From positions 59,303 to 123,302 of the forward strand of contig DUOH01000060.1 of the NCBI GenBank assembly GCA_012838955.1: a stretch of 64,000 nt of DNA, in the 5' to 3' direction. The stretch comes from Bacillota bacterium. Its GTDB lineage: Bacteria > Bacillota > UBA4882 > UBA10575. The number at the start of each line of letters is the position of its first letter. Positions within the stretch are counted from its first letter, which is position 1. The position numbers were made by a program, and so were the translations under genes. Positions 8,159 to 16,354 of the stretch are shown here, piece by piece. A model generated the notes under the pieces. The model worked only from the letters and a program-made list of their open reading frames with translations, was not told where the DNA came from and did not search any database.

Positions 8159-9067
8159 ATGAATTTCTCCACTTTAAAGACTTTTGTTCTCTTGGCGCAA
8201 AACGGGAGTTTCTCTAAAACGGCCAGAACTCTACATCTGTCACAACCAGCCGTCTCACACCAGATCAAATTATTGGAGGAAGAGATGAAGCAAGCCCTTG
8301 TTGAACGCAAGGGTAGAATTACTCAACTGACCACCGCAGGCCAGCTGCTATTACCGTACGCGCAACGGATCTTGTCCTTACTAGCGGAGAGCAAAACTGC
8401 CCTCTCGGAACTGGAGGACGAGGGGAGGAAGCTGTCAATCGGCGCGGGAACCACCACCATCATTTTCCGGCTTCCCGATCTCATCCAAAATTTCAAAGCA
8501 CGCTTTCCTAAAGTTGAATTAGTAATTAAAGCGGGATCCAGCAAAGAAGTTACTGAGTTAGTCCTAAACGGCTCTTTGGATTTGGGGCTGATTACTACGC
8601 CCGCCCCCCCGGGCGCCCTCAAAAGTCTCCCCCTTTATGAAGATGAAATTCTCCTAATTGCTCCGGTCTCCTGGCCACAAAGTCAGACTCCATTACCGCT
8701 CAGGGAATTGGAGAAGCAACCCTTAATCCTGTTTCCTCGAGGCAGTGGTTTTCGGGATTTTATAGAACTCTTCTTCCGTACCCACGGTTTGCACCCAAAA
8801 GTAGTCTTGGAATTAGATAGTATGGAGGGGATTAAGCAGATGATCCGGATCGGCATGGGCTTGTCTTTTCTACCCCAAGTAGCCGTCGCCAAGGAAATTT
8901 ACGCCGAAGAATTGATCTCCCTGCCCCTGGCTGAAGCGGATGGCCTTTACCGGACTACCCATCTTATCGCTTCCCCCGACAAGTTTTGGACCACAATGAT
9001 GACCGAGTTCACCACGCTTTTGAAAGCCAAGTTTGGTCCGGCTGCCACCGGCCAAACCGGCCATTAA
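8159..9067 (+). CDS. LysR-family transcriptional regulator
   Basis: The 302-residue protein has the family length. Residues 1-60 hold the winged helix-turn-helix (SFSKTARTLHLSQPAVSHQIKLLE region), joined to a periplasmic-binding-protein-like effector domain. It starts with ATG after a GGAG-rich stretch and is divergent from purA, with AT-rich sequence between them where an operator could lie. The effector and target genes cannot be told; CysL/CysB-like regulators share this general form. LysR proteins often control the divergent neighbour, but purA would be an unusual target. Confidence 0.93.
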   Translation: MNFSTLKTFVLLAQNGSFSKTARTLHLSQPAVSHQIKLLEEEMKQALVERKGRITQLTTAGQLLLPYAQRILSLLAESKTALSELEDEGRKLSIGAGTTTIIFRLPDLIQNFKARFPKVELVIKAGSSKEVTELVLNGSLDLGLITTPAPPGALKSLPLYEDEILLIAPVSWPQSQTPLPLRELEKQPLILFPRGSGFRDFIELFFRTHGLHPKVVLELDSMEGIKQMIRIGMGLSFLPQVAVAKEIYAEELISLPLAEADGLYRTTHLIASPDKFWTTMMTEFTTLLKAKFGPAATGQTGH

Positions 9068-9112
9068 TAAGTTTACCCCCGGAACTGATCATCTACGAAT
9101 TTTTTAGATAAA

Positions 9113-9149
9113 AAGAGGCAATTAAAGCTATAAACTTTCATTGCCTCTT
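9113..9149 (-). terminator. Terminator of the SPOCS-domain gene
   Basis: Arms AGAGGCAAT/ATTGCCTCT are followed on the minus strand by TTTTTAT. It lies between the convergent LysR and SPOCS genes. Confidence 0.75.
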
Positions 9150-9247
9150 CCCATTCGTGACTCCTGCGCACATGCGCCAGCACATACTTGCCCGCAATAG
9201 AAAGGGGGAATGCGGTAGTTCACCCCATCTATGCTATGACCTGTTCC

Positions 9248-9766
9248 TTAATAACCTTTCCTCACCGAGATTCTCTTCATGGAATTAATCCGCGGAAACA
9301 CTTTCACGTCAGTCACGACATCTACCTGCGTCCATTCGGAGACTTTAACCAGGATATGAGCGACTATTTTCTGACGAAGGGTACCCGGTTTCCCCGAGCA
9401 CCCGGGGATCAACTGATAGTCTACATCAATATCTTGTAAATAATTTTGCACGTCAACATGATCACCTGGGCGTACATTGGGAATGTCGACGGTCAACATA
9501 TATGGCACATCTTCGGACATATGCCTGACGATATTATCGTGGTCAACATAGAAGATTTGTTTATGAATTATCCCTTGTTTTACGACCTTGTTTTTAAAGA
9601 CATGATCCTCGAAGGGCCCCAGCATGGCGTCGATTTTATCGATTTTAACCGCATCAAGGCATACCTCGTTTTCTAAGACAACCTGAGCGACTTTTTCACC
9701 CACAACTTTCAGAACTTTCAGGCGTTCTGTTTTCATGCTGACATATTGATTATTGAGATTCCCCAT
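9248..9766 (-). CDS. SPOCS-domain (DUF3794) spore-associated protein
   Basis: The 172-residue protein starts at ATG 9766 with AGAGGTGA 5 nt upstream. The segment from about residue 30 to 145 matches the SPOCS/DUF3794 pattern of SpoIVA-interacting and coat-type proteins in spore formers, including a VPYMLTVDIPNVRPGDHV-like block and the C-terminal IVAHILVKVSEW strand. Such domains bind spore-surface components and may assemble on the forespore. This single-domain form is common in Clostridia, and its exact role is unknown. It has its own terminator and lies beside other sporulation genes. Confidence 0.8.
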   Translation of the reverse strand: MGNLNNQYVSMKTERLKVLKVVGEKVAQVVLENEVCLDAVKIDKIDAMLGPFEDHVFKNKVVKQGIIHKQIFYVDHDNIVRHMSEDVPYMLTVDIPNVRPGDHVDVQNYLQDIDVDYQLIPGCSGKPGTLRQKIVAHILVKVSEWTQVDVVTDVKVFPRINSMKRISVRKGY

Positions 9767-9882
9767 TATTTCACCTCTTTTCAACCTAGAGAGCCAGGAC
9801 GCCCAAGAAGCACTTTCTCCGCTGGTTCAGCTTTTTGCGCGCCTGAATGACTCCTCTCTAAAACTATCATATGAAATGTAGT

Positions 9883-9935
9883 TGGTATTGAAATGTTATA
9901 ATGGAACGTTTTTGTCATTTTATGCTTCAATACCA
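9883..9935. repeat. Perfect 10-bp inverted repeat around a promoter
   Basis: TGGTATTGAA (9883-9892) and TTCAATACCA (9926-9935) are exact inverted copies that flank the extended -10 box at 9897-9902. The symmetry and position suggest a regulator binding site, though a chance hairpin cannot be excluded. Confidence 0.5.
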
Positions 9936-10004
9936 TCTTTTTTTCATTTATTAACTATGCTAGAATAGGAATTAATGAAAGCAACCAGCATAGTGGTTGT
10001 TTTT
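9897..10004 (+). promoter_or_regulatory. Promoter plus structured leader ending in an attenuator-like terminator before the DMT transporter gene
   Basis: An extended -10 (TGTTATAAT, hexamer 9897-9902) is followed about 80 nt later by a terminator hairpin CAACCA (9982-9987)/TGGTTG (9994-9999) and a TTTTT tail. The hairpin loop GCATAG (9988-9993) is exactly complementary to CTATGC at 9955-9960, so an H-type pseudoknot or an alternative antiterminator pairing can form. It matches no riboswitch class that I recognise. It ends 45 bp before the transporter start, so control by premature termination is a reasonable inference. Confidence 0.5.
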
Positions 10005-10048
10005 ATTAATTAACTTGCGTTCGTACGCACGCAGACGCAACAGGAGAT

Positions 10049-10912
10049 ATGCAGTTAATGAAGGAACACTCTTGGTCCGCCAATCTCTTGCTTCTGATTA
10101 CCGCCATGATTTGGGGAGGTTCTTTTATTGTAGTCAAGGAAGCCTTGAGCCTGATTCATCCTTTACAAGTAATTGCCTACCGTTTTACCCTGGCTTTCAT
10201 CTTTCTCCTTGCATTCTATCATAAGCGAGCCCTTGAAAACTGGAAGGATCATCTGATCCCCGGGGTATCCCTAGGTTTCCTCCTCGGCTCGGCTTTCATC
10301 GCTCAAACCTATGGACTCAGCCACACGGCGCCGTCTACCTCCGCTTTTATCACCGGACTCAACGTTGTCTTGGTGGCGGTCTTTCAAGCCGCTTTTTACC
10401 GGAGAACGCTCCCCTGCTCTTCCATCTTTGGTGTGCTCCTCGCCACAGTTGGCCTTTCCATCCTCACTTGGAACGGGAGACTCCTATTCAGCCTAGGTGA
10501 GCTCCTCACCTTATGCTGCGCCGTGCTTTTCGCCTTGCACATCGTAGCCACCGGAAAAGTCGTCTCCACTCACCGAGCAGAGACGATCACTCTCTATCAG
10601 TCTGGCGCCGTCGCTCTAGCGGCCTGGATTTTGCTTCTTTTTTGCTCTCCGCAATTAAGTAAATGTACATTACTCCCCTTACCGGCTTGGCCAGCCCTTA
10701 TTTATCTTGGCTTCCTCTCCACAGGAGTGGCTTATCTCTTTCAAACTCTGGCCCAACGCCGGACAACTCCGGTCCATACCGCGATCATCCTCTCCGCGGA
10801 ACCGGCTTTTGCCGCTTTATTCACAGTTTTGCTCGGTTATGAAGAGCTCACCTGTGGATTAGTTCTTGGTGGTTTTTTGATCATAGTGGGTATGATCTTA
10901 ACCTCAAAATAA
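10049..10912 (+). CDS. EamA/DMT-family membrane transporter
   Basis: The 287-residue protein has about ten predicted membrane segments arranged as two EamA repeats, starting with the typical LLLITAMIWGGSFIVVKEAL first helix. Family members export metabolites or amino acids, or take up small molecules; the substrate cannot be deduced. The ATG at 10049 has AGGAG 5 nt upstream. The structured leader in front suggests ligand- or stress-dependent expression. Confidence 0.9.
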   Translation: MQLMKEHSWSANLLLLITAMIWGGSFIVVKEALSLIHPLQVIAYRFTLAFIFLLAFYHKRALENWKDHLIPGVSLGFLLGSAFIAQTYGLSHTAPSTSAFITGLNVVLVAVFQAAFYRRTLPCSSIFGVLLATVGLSILTWNGRLLFSLGELLTLCCAVLFALHIVATGKVVSTHRAETITLYQSGAVALAAWILLLFCSPQLSKCTLLPLPAWPALIYLGFLSTGVAYLFQTLAQRRTTPVHTAIILSAEPAFAALFTVLLGYEELTCGLVLGGFLIIVGMILTSK

Positions 10913-10933
10913 GTGGGGGAAGGCGTCAAAGAA

Positions 10934-10953
10934 GGGAGACCGAAAGGTCTCCC
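10934..10953 (-). terminator. Terminator of the SASP gene
   Basis: Arms GGGAGACC/GGTCTCCC with a 4-nt loop are followed on the minus strand by TTCTTTG. It lies between convergent genes and may serve both. Confidence 0.65.
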
Positions 10954-10960
10954 TGTCTAG

Positions 10961-11329
10961 TTACTGCGGTGGTTGTTGTTGTCCTTGCTGAAACTGTTGG
11001 CTAAAGCCAGGAATATTATTGAGCACGGATGGCCCGCCCGGGCTGAGACTTTGACTTTGTGTAGCAGGCTGATTAATTGATTGCTGGAAGGCAGTGGAGA
11101 CCTGATTAGCAACTTGTCCGGCCAGGCTACGTTCTGCCGCCTCGATCATCCTCTTGACCATATGACCACCAACCGCCCCGCAATCCCGGGCGGTCATATA
11201 ACCCCAATAGTCACCTTGAATCGGCTGTGTGTTGATATTTAATTCGTTTGCTACTTCATATTTGAATTTTTCCAGGGCTTGATAAGCGCCTTTTACCATT
11301 AAAGTATTTCTTTTTTGGCCTACTCCCAT
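10961..11329 (-). CDS. Alpha/beta-type small acid-soluble spore protein with a Gln-rich tail
   Basis: The 122-residue protein starts at ATG 11329 with AGGAGG 8 nt upstream. Residues 8-75 match alpha/beta SASPs: a FKYEVANEL block followed by GYMTARDCGAVGGHMVKRMIE, the conserved DNA-binding C-terminal part. SASPs coat and protect spore DNA and are made in the forespore under sigma-G. The last 45 residues are low-complexity and rich in Gln, Ser and Pro, which is longer than the usual 60-75-residue form. Expression late in sporulation is inferred from the family. Confidence 0.9.
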   Translation of the reverse strand: MGVGQKRNTLMVKGAYQALEKFKYEVANELNINTQPIQGDYWGYMTARDCGAVGGHMVKRMIEAAERSLAGQVANQVSTAFQQSINQPATQSQSLSPGGPSVLNNIPGFSQQFQQGQQQPPQ

Positions 11330-11483
11330 ATGTAGCACCTCCTTTCGTTTATTATCATTTCCCGTGCTAAAAGACTCAAACTAGTTTTCACCTGGTGCTT
11401 CTGGAGTTTATAAACATGGAAAACCCCAGCATATTAAGATAAACCTTCTTCCTCCGTCCTCCTACTCAACCGCAAAACGTCAA

Positions 11484-12755
11484 TTAGGTAATTGACTTCC
11501 GCAACTCTACTTCAGTACTCGGCGCCCCCTCCTCTTCCACCTTGATCAAACGGTATTTCCCTAAGAGGCGCAGTATAAGTGAACAAGCCAGTAAGAATCC
11601 GCAGATGATTAATAGGTTCCTGCCTGACAAATACCATCTACTGATGGCATTTCCTGAAAAATTGAAGCTTCCGGAGGTGACAACCCTGGTTCCGGCCGGC
11701 AGGATCCTCAAGCATAAACCGGTATAAAGCCCGGCCAAGACCGCATGTAAAACCCGGGCTATGATATAAGGTGCCAGCCGAAGATCGGTATCATGGACTA
11801 CACTCATCACTTGCCCATGCACGCACAAACCGCTCCACCCGATGATTACTCCGGCCAAAATAATACGTTGGTCTATTGGAGCGTGGGCCTGCGCTGCTGC
11901 CATAGCACCTAAATCGATTTCCAGGATCCCGTGGAGTAAAGACTGACCAAGATCGGGATCAAAACCGCAAAACCTCAATAAGCTTTGGACTCCGGGGCTG
12001 ATCACTCTAACCAGGCCTACCTGCTCCATGACTGTAATAAAAACAGCAAAGGTCATAATGAATCCGCCGATCATTAATAAAGTGCCGACCGACTCTTTGA
12101 CTGCGTCACCCAACAATTGTCCCAATGGTCTACCGTCCCTCTGCTTAGTCCAGTACAACTCTTGTATCGCCCTTTTCCATATTTTCCTACTAGTTCCAGT
12201 GTCTCTCCTTCTTTCTCTCGTCTTCTCTTCCTTTCCGCCATAAAAGCGGTAAATAAAACCTACCGAGAAAGCCGCCAAATAATGAGCAATAGCGATTGGG
12301 ACGCCGATCTCCGGTAATCCGAACATTCCCACCGCCACTGCGCCGAACATAAAAAGAGGGTCGGCCGTATTGGTGAAAGCCAAAAGCCTTTCCCCCTCCA
12401 CTCTGGAGCATAAGCCGGAACGTCTAAATTTCCCCGTAATCACAGCATCCATTGGATATCCGGCGGCTAACCCCATAGAAAGGGCAAATGCTCCGACCCC
12501 AGGCACATTGAAGACCGGTCTCATCAAAGGTTCAAGAAAAACGCCGAAGGCATTGACCACACCCAAACCCAGTAAAATCTCGGACAATACAAAAAAAGGA
12601 AGCAGGGAAGGAAAGACGATCTCCCAAAAGACCTGTAAACCCGCTTTTGCTGCAGATAGCCCCGCCTCCGGATAAACAGCTAAGGAAATTGTGATTAACG
12701 TAAAGATTAAGGCGATGAGCAGCAAGGAACTCCGCTTTAGTTGGAATACTCTCAA
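11484..12755 (-). CDS. ylbJ: Sporulation integral membrane protein YlbJ
   Basis: The 423-residue protein has about eight membrane helices and the paired nucleoside-recognition (Gate) domains of YlbJ, with a conserved LSMGLAAGYPMDAVITGKF block near residue 90-115 and a GWSGLCVHGQVMS block near 315. YlbJ is made in the mother cell under sigma-E and is needed for heat-resistant spores. The start is TTG at 12755 behind AAGGAGGAG. It lies 15 bp after the YqhV-like gene in one operon with the UPF0756 gene. Confidence 0.92.
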   Translation of the reverse strand: MRVFQLKRSSLLLIALIFTLITISLAVYPEAGLSAAKAGLQVFWEIVFPSLLPFFVLSEILLGLGVVNAFGVFLEPLMRPVFNVPGVGAFALSMGLAAGYPMDAVITGKFRRSGLCSRVEGERLLAFTNTADPLFMFGAVAVGMFGLPEIGVPIAIAHYLAAFSVGFIYRFYGGKEEKTRERRRDTGTSRKIWKRAIQELYWTKQRDGRPLGQLLGDAVKESVGTLLMIGGFIMTFAVFITVMEQVGLVRVISPGVQSLLRFCGFDPDLGQSLLHGILEIDLGAMAAAQAHAPIDQRIILAGVIIGWSGLCVHGQVMSVVHDTDLRLAPYIIARVLHAVLAGLYTGLCLRILPAGTRVVTSGSFNFSGNAISRWYLSGRNLLIICGFLLACSLILRLLGKYRLIKVEEEGAPSTEVELRKSIT

Positions 12756-12770
12756 TTCTCCTCCTCCTTT

Positions 12771-13034
12771 TCACCCTTTGGTTCCCAATAATATCAGAAT
12801 AATACCAGCGACTACCAAACCGATTTTATGCGGGGAGAGTTTAACTGTCACTGCAATCAAACCCAGCACACTAACTAATAAAAAGATCACAGGCCCTACT
12901 AATCCCAGAAAAGCATTGATGCGTAAGGCCGTCTCCACCCGGTGCAGACGAAGAATTAATAAGGCCGCAGTAATCTCAATCAATCCGGAGATTGTTCTGA
13001 GTAAAGCCATGCTTGATAAGACCCTGCCCTCCAC
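12771..13034 (-). CDS. yqhV: YqhV-family (DUF2619) small membrane protein
   Basis: The 87-residue product starts at GTG 13034 (GAGGTGG upstream); an earlier GTG at 13043 is also possible. Three hydrophobic helices are seen. The segment RTISGLIEITAALLIL and the VGPVIFLL block resemble Bacillus YqhV, which is encoded beside the spoIIIA operon and is thought to be sporulation-linked. The biochemical role is unknown. Its place between UPF0756 and ylbJ supports a spore-related job. Confidence 0.75.
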   Translation of the reverse strand: MEGRVLSSMALLRTISGLIEITAALLILRLHRVETALRINAFLGLVGPVIFLLVSVLGLIAVTVKLSPHKIGLVVAGIILILLGTKG

Positions 13035-13044
13035 TTTGCCCACC

Positions 13045-13503
13045 TCACTTTTTGTTCAAGCCAAACAAGTTTAAGATTACTGCCGTTAAACCCGCTGCCG
13101 CTAAAGGCCCGACCGGCATTCCCTTCAGCAGCGCTACACCAAGCACCGTACCGATCACCAGTCCGGCCATGACTTCCGGACGCCAATTCAGTAAGGCCAC
13201 ACCTTGACCACAGATATAAGTGGCTAATGCCCCCCCGAGAATCGCCACCAAACCCACGGGGTTAGTAAATGAAGTCATCATCTCTTTGAAACCTACCTTT
13301 TCTTGGGCAAACGGAACCATCACCGCAATTAGCAGAAAAAGGAGGCCCCACTCCAGACAATGCCGCTCCACCACCCCTAAAAGTGATGGCAGCTTAATCA
13401 ATTTGATCACCAATAGCGTTCCGGCACTGGCGGCAATAAGATTATTCCCAAAGATCATCCCCAGCAAGAACATACTTAAGAGCATCAGGTTTGCTCGTAT
13501 CAT
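13045..13503 (-). CDS. UPF0756 (DUF441) membrane protein, YtwI-like
   Basis: The 152-residue protein has four to five membrane helices, the usual size for the family, and conserved blocks VERHCLEWGLLFLLIAVMVP and GLVIGTVLGVALLKGMPVGP. The ATG at 13503 has GGGGAGGA upstream. The function of the family is unknown. It heads a tight operon with the yqhV-like gene and ylbJ. Confidence 0.85.
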   Translation of the reverse strand: MIRANLMLLSMFLLGMIFGNNLIAASAGTLLVIKLIKLPSLLGVVERHCLEWGLLFLLIAVMVPFAQEKVGFKEMMTSFTNPVGLVAILGGALATYICGQGVALLNWRPEVMAGLVIGTVLGVALLKGMPVGPLAAAGLTAVILNLFGLNKK

Positions 13504-13907
13504 TCTTCTTCCTCCCCTTTTCTTATTTATGTGTCCGCGGCGTCAGACATTCCTCATCCTTGCTCCGACAAGAAGAGAATCCCCAAAAACAGAAACACCC
13601 AATCAACTATGTTGATCAGGTGTCTTTCTGAGCTTGTGCTTAAAGAAGATGTCACCAGTGGAGGATTTCTGCATAGAATATTCCAGTATTACCAATGCTC
13701 TTAAAGGTTTGCGATCGCCCAAAGGTAAGGCCATGGCTGTGTGGGGTTGACCACCCACAAACTTTACTGCCTTTCAGCTCAACAAAGGTTCAATCCCGGG
13801 CAACACACGCACAGGGATGAACCGGTCCACGGCATAACTAGGCTAGGCATATTTCATACTCATACCGGACGGAGAAGGCAGTTGAAAACTGAAATGGAGG
13901 GTTTTTG
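13504..13907. other. 404-bp intergenic region with a hairpin and a possible micro-ORF
   Basis: A broken inverted repeat, ACACC plus ATCAAC (13597-13610) against GTTGAT plus GGTGT, is followed by T-rich sequence on both strands. A 25-codon frame (ATA 13673 to TGA 13748) sits 8 nt after GGAGG on the plus strand; its product is not recognisable. I see no confident gene or known riboswitch here. Confidence 0.3.
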
Positions 13908-14717
13908 GTGCTGAATGCATGGAGTCCGCTTCTGGAACCGCCAATTACTGGTCGAAGGATAAAGCCAAGGAACTGCGGGTTAACCATGATCTTGGATAAA
14001 GGGTTAACAACGCTCGAAACCAAAGAATGGCTGGACTTAACGAAAAACTATATTGACCTAATTAAACTAACCTTTGGTACTTCCGCTTTATATCCAGAAG
14101 CTAAACTTAGAGAGAAGGTCGCGCTCATCCGGGATCAGGGGATCGGGGTCTTCCCTGGCGGAACACTCTTGGAGATCGCCATTTTTCAGGGAAAAGCCCG
14201 TGATTTTCTAAGCAAAGCTCTGGACCTTGGCTTTAATTACCTGGAACTCTCGGACGGTACAATCCCACTAGATCTGCGAACCAGAGGAAGAATCATTGAA
14301 CTGGCTGTGGAGAAAGACTTCACCATCATTACTGAAGTTGGAAAGAAATCACCGCAGGATAATTTGAATACCGCGCTTCTGCTCCAAATCGCCAAGTTTG
14401 ACCTGGAACACGGAGCAAGTCTGGTCATTGTCGAAGGTCGTGAATCAGGAAAAGGGGTAGGGATCTATGATCAAAACGGAGAGATTGAAGAGTACCGTTT
14501 GGACTTTTTAGCAGAAAACTTGCCTCAGGAAAAGATTCTGTGGGAGGCCCCTCTCCACCGGCAACAAGTGGAATTAATCAAACGTTTTGGTCCTAATGTG
14601 AACCTGGGAAACATCCCTCCCCAAGAAGTCTATGCCCTGGAATGCCTACGCCTGGGGCTAAGAGGAGACACACTGCTTAATACAGTAAAAGGTGAAGGCA
14701 AGGCGCAGTTGGTTTAA
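13908..14717 (+). CDS. Phosphosulfolactate synthase (ComA/YitD family)
   Basis: The 269-residue TIM-barrel protein starts at GTG 13908 with GGAGGG upstream. It has the family blocks CGLTMILDKGL near 25-35, IDLIKLTFGTSALYP near 50-64 and LELSDGTI near 110. The enzyme adds sulfite to phosphoenolpyruvate to form phosphosulfolactate. In methanogens this feeds coenzyme M; in Bacillus the homologue is used to make sulfolactate stored in spores. With spore genes next to it and no CoM genes, a spore role is the more likely reading. Confidence 0.88.
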   Translation: MLNAWSPLLEPPITGRRIKPRNCGLTMILDKGLTTLETKEWLDLTKNYIDLIKLTFGTSALYPEAKLREKVALIRDQGIGVFPGGTLLEIAIFQGKARDFLSKALDLGFNYLELSDGTIPLDLRTRGRIIELAVEKDFTIITEVGKKSPQDNLNTALLLQIAKFDLEHGASLVIVEGRESGKGVGIYDQNGEIEEYRLDFLAENLPQEKILWEAPLHRQQVELIKRFGPNVNLGNIPPQEVYALECLRLGLRGDTLLNTVKGEGKAQLV

Positions 14718-14729
14718 AATAGGTGATGC

Positions 14730-14752
14730 AGGGCTTCCATCCGGGAAGCCCT
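14730..14752. terminator. Terminator between convergent genes
   Basis: Arms AGGGCTTCC/GGAAGCCCT lie between the phosphosulfolactate synthase and murA stops. T-tracts are weak on both sides, so it is only moderately supported. Confidence 0.55.
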
Positions 14753-14754
14753 CA

Positions 14755-16023
14755 TTATGCTTCCCGTTCAATCTCCGCCCCTACGGCCTTTAGCTTTTGC
14801 ACCAGATCTTCATAACCCCGGTCAATAATTTCCGCATTAGAAACAACCGTCGTTCCCTCGGCAATCAAGCCGGCCAGCACTAAGGCGGCCCCAGCCCGGA
14901 GATCAGTGGTCTCCACCGGCGCTCCGCTCAATCGTGGAACGCCCTTGATGATCGCCCGATCCCGATCCACTCTGATCTCAGCTCCCATCCTTGACAACTC
15001 ATCCAAATACCGGAAACGGTTGTCATAGATGGTCTCCCGTACAATACTAGTCCCTTGGGCGATTGTCATTAGCGCCCCAAATGGTTGTTGCAAATCCGTG
15101 GGAAACCCGGGATACGGCGCTGTCTCAATATCAATCGGATTGATCCGCCCGGTTGATCTAATCCGAATTTCGGATTCATCTTCAATAACTTCTACCCCGG
15201 CTTCCCGTAGCTTCATAATGGGGGTACGCAAATAATCAGCGATGGTATTTTCCACGACCATGTCACCTCCGGTCGCGGCGGCAATAGCCATAAAGGTTCC
15301 TGCTTCAATCCGGTCAATGATGATACTATGTTCTGTCGCGTGTAATTTCTTTACTCCCTGAACTCTGATGATCTCCGTTCCCGCTCCCCGGATTTTTGCG
15401 CCCATGGAATTCAATAGAACCGCCAAATCCACAATTTCCGGCTCTTTAGCACAATTCTCCAGGATGGTGACGCCGGGGCTCATGGCAGCCAAATACATTA
15501 GGTTAATTGTCGTGCCCATACTGCAGCGATTGATAAAAATCCGGTTATTCGCACTCCCGGACATCCTGGAAGAACTCATCTTGGCCCCCATTAAGCCGTG
15601 TTCGATGGCCACCTCTGCTCCCAGACTCTGGAAACCCTTAATATGAAAGTCTACAGGGCGCGGACCCAAAAAGCATCCGCCAGGCAGCGGGACCTTGGCT
15701 TCACCCAGCCGGGCCAGTAACAGACCGGCAATATAAAAAGAAGCCCTTAATCTGCGGGCTAACTCGTAAGGTACCTCCGCACACTTCAGGTTTGCTCCGT
15801 TGATGATTAGTTGTCCTGTTTCCGCCTCCTCTACCTTGACCCCTAGGCCACGTAAAATCTCGGCCATCACCAAAATATCAGTATCATACGGAACGTTCGT
15901 CAGGAGCACATCCTCAACACCAAGAGCCGCTCCCACCATCAAGGCCAAACCGCTGTTCTTGGATCCGCTGACCTTAATCTTCCCTTCCAGCCTATTTCCG
16001 CCTTTAATCCTCAAACATGACAT
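14755..16023 (-). CDS. murA: UDP-N-acetylglucosamine 1-carboxyvinyltransferase
   Basis: The 422-residue enzyme transfers enolpyruvate from PEP to UDP-GlcNAc, the first committed step of peptidoglycan synthesis. It has GSKNSGLAL with the catalytic Lys near residue 22 and LPGGCFLGPRPVDFH with the active-site Cys near 118, the residue attacked by fosfomycin. The length is normal. It is the last gene of the kinase-containing cluster and begins 3 bp after ireB, so they are probably co-transcribed. In some Firmicutes MurA level is under PASTA-kinase control, which makes this placement notable. Confidence 0.96.
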   Translation of the reverse strand: MSCLRIKGGNRLEGKIKVSGSKNSGLALMVGAALGVEDVLLTNVPYDTDILVMAEILRGLGVKVEEAETGQLIINGANLKCAEVPYELARRLRASFYIAGLLLARLGEAKVPLPGGCFLGPRPVDFHIKGFQSLGAEVAIEHGLMGAKMSSSRMSGSANNRIFINRCSMGTTINLMYLAAMSPGVTILENCAKEPEIVDLAVLLNSMGAKIRGAGTEIIRVQGVKKLHATEHSIIIDRIEAGTFMAIAAATGGDMVVENTIADYLRTPIMKLREAGVEVIEDESEIRIRSTGRINPIDIETAPYPGFPTDLQQPFGALMTIAQGTSIVRETIYDNRFRYLDELSRMGAEIRVDRDRAIIKGVPRLSGAPVETTDLRAGAALVLAGLIAEGTTVVSNAEIIDRGYEDLVQKLKAVGAEIEREA

Positions 16024-16026
16024 ATA

Positions 16027-16293
16027 TCAATCTTCCTCTCGTGCCAGATAAAAACGAACCAATTCTTCCAGGATCTGATCTCGATCAATTCTTCTAATCA
16101 GTATTCTGGCATTTCGATGACTGGTAATATAAGCCGGATCTCCCGAAAGTAGATACCCGACGATCTGGTCAAGAGCATCATAACCCTTTTCTTTGAGCGC
16201 CAGACAAACCTCATGCAGAATACTACTGACCTCCGACGGTTTGTCCTCTTTGGCATTGAATTTCATGGTGGCTTCGATCGATTGGTCACTCAC
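16027..16293 (-). CDS. ireB: IreB-family (DUF965) regulatory phosphoprotein
   Basis: The 88-residue protein starts at GTG 16293 with GGAGG 8 nt upstream. The DQIVGYLLSGDPAYI block (42-56) and the C-terminal EELVRFYL helix are diagnostic. In Enterococcus, IreB is phosphorylated near its N-terminus by the PASTA kinase IreK and restrains cephalosporin resistance; the matching Thr is kept here in SIEATMKF. The gene is more often found near alaS and ruvX. Here it shares a cluster with prkC, prpC and murA. Confidence 0.92.
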   Translation of the reverse strand: MSDQSIEATMKFNAKEDKPSEVSSILHEVCLALKEKGYDALDQIVGYLLSGDPAYITSHRNARILIRRIDRDQILEELVRFYLAREED

Positions 16294-16354
16294 CTATGTA
16301 ACCTCCCTGCATTAGTATGGCGGCCTGTTGCTATCTTTAAAATTCCCCCGTTCT

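Noticed and set aside
13748..13820. Stop-codon read-through (TGA) extending the 25-codon frame at 13673
   Set aside because: The continuation after TGA is short, shows no family match and there is no selenocysteine-type hairpin that I can see.
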